From the NCBI GenBank assembly GCA_013151975.1, contig JAADHG010000223.1, positions 1 to 9,193 on the forward strand: a stretch of 9,193 bases of DNA. Direction: 5' to 3'. Of the stretch, positions 7,071 through 9,193 are shown one piece after another; position 1 is the first letter of the stretch; every line of letters starts with the position of its first letter. The stretch comes from Chlorobiota bacterium. GTDB taxonomy: Bacteria > Bacteroidota > Bacteroidia > Flavobacteriales > Flavobacteriaceae. Both the position numbers and the translations under genes were made by a program. The notes beneath the pieces are model-generated. The model did not search any database, was not told where the DNA came from, and saw only the letters and a program-made list of their open reading frames with translations.

Positions 7071-7088
7071 AAGACTAACAAAACTATA

Positions 7089-7976
7089 ATGAAATCTTAT
7101 AAGACCTATTTATTACTCCTCACATGTCTCACCTTTTCAATAAATGCATTTAGCCAGTACACCGAAGTTATTAACTCGAATAGACCAGGTGTTTCGAGCA
7201 GTGCGTTTTCAGTAGGGACAAATGTCATTCAATTTGAAGTTGGTCCCTATTTTATAAAAGAAGAGCGCACACCTGCTACTCGCTATGAAGTTTCGGGCTT
7301 TGGTGTTGACTTTGCAGCGCGATATGGTTTGCTTCTTGAAGCCTTAGAGCTTAACATTGAAGGCACCTATCAAAACGATACGAAAACACTATTTTCTTCT
7401 ACTAACCTTAAACAAGACAGAAGTAATTTTAAAACCATTGCTATAGGTGCAAAATACTTGGTTTACGACCCAAATAAAAATGCAGGAGAAGATAAACCTA
7501 ATTTATACAGTTGGAAAGCCAATCATAGTTTTAAATGGAAATCATTAATTCCGGCTGTTGCAGTAGCTGCTGGTGTAAATTTTGACGCAGAGAACAATCC
7601 ATATACTGCACCTGGAGTTAAGGGGATTAGCCCAAGAGTTATGATAGCCACTCAAAATAATTTTGCTGGCGGATGGGTTTTTATAATGAATTTTATAAAG
7701 GACAGAATTGGTAGTAATCAATCCGATTTTCAATATATACTCACATTGACACATTCTTTTAATCCAAAATGGGTTGTTTTTGGAGAAGCACAAGGTATAA
7801 AAAGCGATTTTTATGCTGATAATTTATTTCGGTTTGGAGGTGCTTATTTATTGAGTAAAGATTTGCAATTTGATACTGCACTAACATTTAACACAAAAGA
7901 TACACCTTCAGTTTTTAGTGTTAATTTTGGAGCCTCATATCGTTTAGATTTTCATAAAGACAAAGTAAATGAATAG
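7089..7976 (+). CDS. Outer-membrane beta-barrel protein, MetA-pathway/transporter family
   Basis: A 295-residue exported protein. Residues 1-23 are a signal peptide ending in the typical flavobacterial FSQ, with mature Tyr24. The mature part opens with SNRPGVSSSAFSVGTNVIQF (residues 30-49), the characteristic start of the 'putative MetA-pathway of phenol degradation' barrel family (PF13557), often annotated simply as transporter. The rest alternates short aromatic-rich strands and polar turns, and the last strand FSVNFGASYRLDF ends in Phe a few residues before the C-terminus, as expected for barrel insertion. The cargo is unknown and the family name should not be read as phenol metabolism. 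I choose ATG 7089 over the in-frame TTG at 7068 because the signal peptide starts cleanly there and the TTG lies in the promoter box. Its last 8 bases overlap the following GNAT gene, so the two are likely translationally coupled. Confidence 0.82.
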   Translation: MKSYKTYLLLLTCLTFSINAFSQYTEVINSNRPGVSSSAFSVGTNVIQFEVGPYFIKEERTPATRYEVSGFGVDFAARYGLLLEALELNIEGTYQNDTKTLFSSTNLKQDRSNFKTIAIGAKYLVYDPNKNAGEDKPNLYSWKANHSFKWKSLIPAVAVAAGVNFDAENNPYTAPGVKGISPRVMIATQNNFAGGWVFIMNFIKDRIGSNQSDFQYILTLTHSFNPKWVVFGEAQGIKSDFYADNLFRFGGAYLLSKDLQFDTALTFNTKDTPSVFSVNFGASYRLDFHKDKVNE

Positions 7977-9096
7977 GGTTGAAATTAAAGAGGTACTTTC
8001 TAAAAAGGATACTAAAGCATTTGTAAAGTTTCCTTTTACACTTTATAAAAAATCTAAATACTGGGTACCACCTATCATTAGTGAAGAAATAAAGGTTTTC
8101 GATAAAAAAACAAACCCTGTTTTTAAAGATGCAGAAGCTCGGCTTTTTTTAGCCTATCGCAATTCTAAAATCGTGGGGCGTGTTGCTGCAATTATTAATA
8201 GGCTAGAAGTAGATGGGCAAGGAGTTAAAAAAATGCGTTTTGGTTGGTTTGATGTTATTGATGATATTTCAGTTACAGAAGCCTTACTTGATAAAGTTTA
8301 TGAGATTGGTAAAGAAAACCAACTTGAATACATTGAAGGTCCAGTAGGATTTTCTAACTTTGACAAAGTGGGTGTACTCACATATGGTTTTGACCATATT
8401 GGCACAATGATTACTTGGTATAATCATCCTTATTACGCATCACATTTTAAACAGCTTGGTTTTAAAGTTGAGAAGGAATACTTAGAACATAAACATCAGT
8501 TCAAAGATATTATTTTAGCTAATTTTTCTAGAGTACAAGAAGTTATAAAAAAGCGTTATGGTCTGAAAGCATTGTATTTTAGTAAAACTAAAGAAGTTAT
8601 GCCTTATGCTGATAAAATGTTTGATTTATTTAATAAAACATACTCAGTATTATCATCGTTTGTTGAAATTAATACAGTTCAGCAAGAGTATTTTAAAAAG
8701 AAATTTTTAGGATTTATGAATCCTGAATATATAAAATTTGTAGTTGATGAAAATGATGAATTAGTAGCTTTTGGTATTGCAATGCCATCCTATGCTGAAG
8801 CATTACAAAAAATGAAAGGTAAGTTGTTCCCTTTTGGAATTAAACATTTATTACATGCAAAAAAGCATTCTAATAAAATTACACTCTATTTAATAGGTGT
8901 ACATCCAAAATATCAAAATAAAGGTGTTCATGCAATCGTTTTTAATGAGTTTTACAAAACTTTTGATAAAAAAAAGATTGTTGAATTAGTAAGAACACCT
9001 GAGCTAGCTGATAATTTAGCCATTCATCAACTTTGGAAAAATTTTAAACCTATTACATACAAAAGACGCTGCACATTTAGAAAAGAAATACAATAA
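7969..9096 (+). CDS. GNAT-fold acyltransferase, YghO-like family
   Basis: A 375-residue cytoplasmic protein with no signal or membrane helix. It resembles the YghO-type GNAT group: KYWVPPI (30-36), VGRVAAIIN (69-77), RFGWFDVIDD (90-99), GPVGFSNFDKVGVLTYGFD (124-142) and YNHPYY (151-156). The C-terminal half holds the acyl-CoA-binding motif A, GVHPKYQNKGVH (310-321), with the Q-x-x-G core at 316-319. It is about twice the length of a single-domain GNAT and seems to have two GNAT-like halves, the first lacking a clear pyrophosphate loop. The acyl donor and acceptor are not evident; such proteins are sometimes mislabelled in databases. Bacterial ceramide synthases are long GNAT-type acyltransferases and Bacteroidota make sphingolipids, so a lipid N-acyltransferase is possible but unproven. 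The ATG overlaps the barrel gene by 8 bases in another frame. No terminator is visible after the stop; a repeat begins 21 bases later. Confidence 0.75.
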   Translation: MNRVEIKEVLSKKDTKAFVKFPFTLYKKSKYWVPPIISEEIKVFDKKTNPVFKDAEARLFLAYRNSKIVGRVAAIINRLEVDGQGVKKMRFGWFDVIDDISVTEALLDKVYEIGKENQLEYIEGPVGFSNFDKVGVLTYGFDHIGTMITWYNHPYYASHFKQLGFKVEKEYLEHKHQFKDIILANFSRVQEVIKKRYGLKALYFSKTKEVMPYADKMFDLFNKTYSVLSSFVEINTVQQEYFKKKFLGFMNPEYIKFVVDENDELVAFGIAMPSYAEALQKMKGKLFPFGIKHLLHAKKHSNKITLYLIGVHPKYQNKGVHAIVFNEFYKTFDKKKIVELVRTPELADNLAIHQLWKNFKPITYKRRCTFRKEIQ

Positions 9097-9117
9097 TAGA
9101 GAAGATGTCTGAAAAGT

Positions 9118-9193
9118 GTCATTCTGAATAAAATGAAGAATCTCTAAAAATGCTAACTTTATTGTTGTGAGGTAAATGAGATTTTTCGACTAC
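9118..9193. repeat. Inverted intergenic repeat pair, truncated by the window edge
   Basis: Bases 9118-9144 begin GTCATTCTGAA and end GAAGAATCTC, a short interspersed element of a type often found in flavobacterial gaps. GAGATTTTTC at 9178-9187 is the reverse complement of GAAGAATCTC (9135-9144) with one mismatch, so a second, inverted copy begins there and runs off the window. The spacer between the two copies is 33 bases. The layout matches the head-to-head pair at 4181-4255, whose outer end GAATGAC is the reverse complement of the GTCATTC seen here. Confidence 0.6.

Noticed and set aside
7545..7793. 82-codon minus-strand open frame inside the beta-barrel gene.
   Set aside because: It is antisense to a gene with a clear signal peptide and family motif, and has no promoter box or recognisable protein.

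Overview
The window is AT-rich DNA from a member of the Bacteroidota, most likely a marine-type Flavobacteriaceae. The evidence is the lack of Shine-Dalgarno leaders, the TAnnTTTG promoter boxes, the signal peptide ending in FSQ, a DUF4834 protein, and short ATTCCTGC.../GTCATTCTGAA... intergenic repeats of a kind common in that family. It holds seven protein genes, no RNA genes, no CRISPR array and no insertion sequence. No gap between genes exceeds 300 bases.

Layout. Bases 1-184 are the control region of a secreted-protein gene (185-1357, +). They contain a sigma-54-type -24/-12 promoter and three copies of a short direct repeat upstream of it. The protein has a signal peptide, a Tyr/Asn-rich core with three exact 16-residue tandem repeats, and a long Arg/Lys/Ser/Thr-rich tail without acidic residues. 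A two-way terminator hairpin (1382-1424) separates it from a convergent minus-strand block. In transcription order that block is: DUF4834 small membrane protein (6984-6703), YfhO-family membrane protein (6672-4258), GT-B glycosyltransferase (4174-2897) and Wzx/MOP-type flippase (2889-1429). This looks like a surface-glycan module: a transferase builds a lipid-linked glycan, the flippase exports it, and the YfhO protein may add sugars on the outer face. A head-to-head pair of REP-like hairpins lies between yfhO and the transferase gene.

A short divergent region (6985-7088) carries a TAnnTTTG box on each strand. It drives the minus block and a plus-strand pair: an outer-membrane beta-barrel of the MetA/transporter type (7089-7976) and a YghO-like GNAT acyltransferase (7969-9096), overlapping by 8 bases. 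The window ends in a second repeat family, cut by the edge.

Most of this is ordinary cell-envelope chromosome. The most unusual item is the first gene with its promoter: a secreted 16-residue-repeat protein with a highly basic tail, apparently under sigma-54 control.
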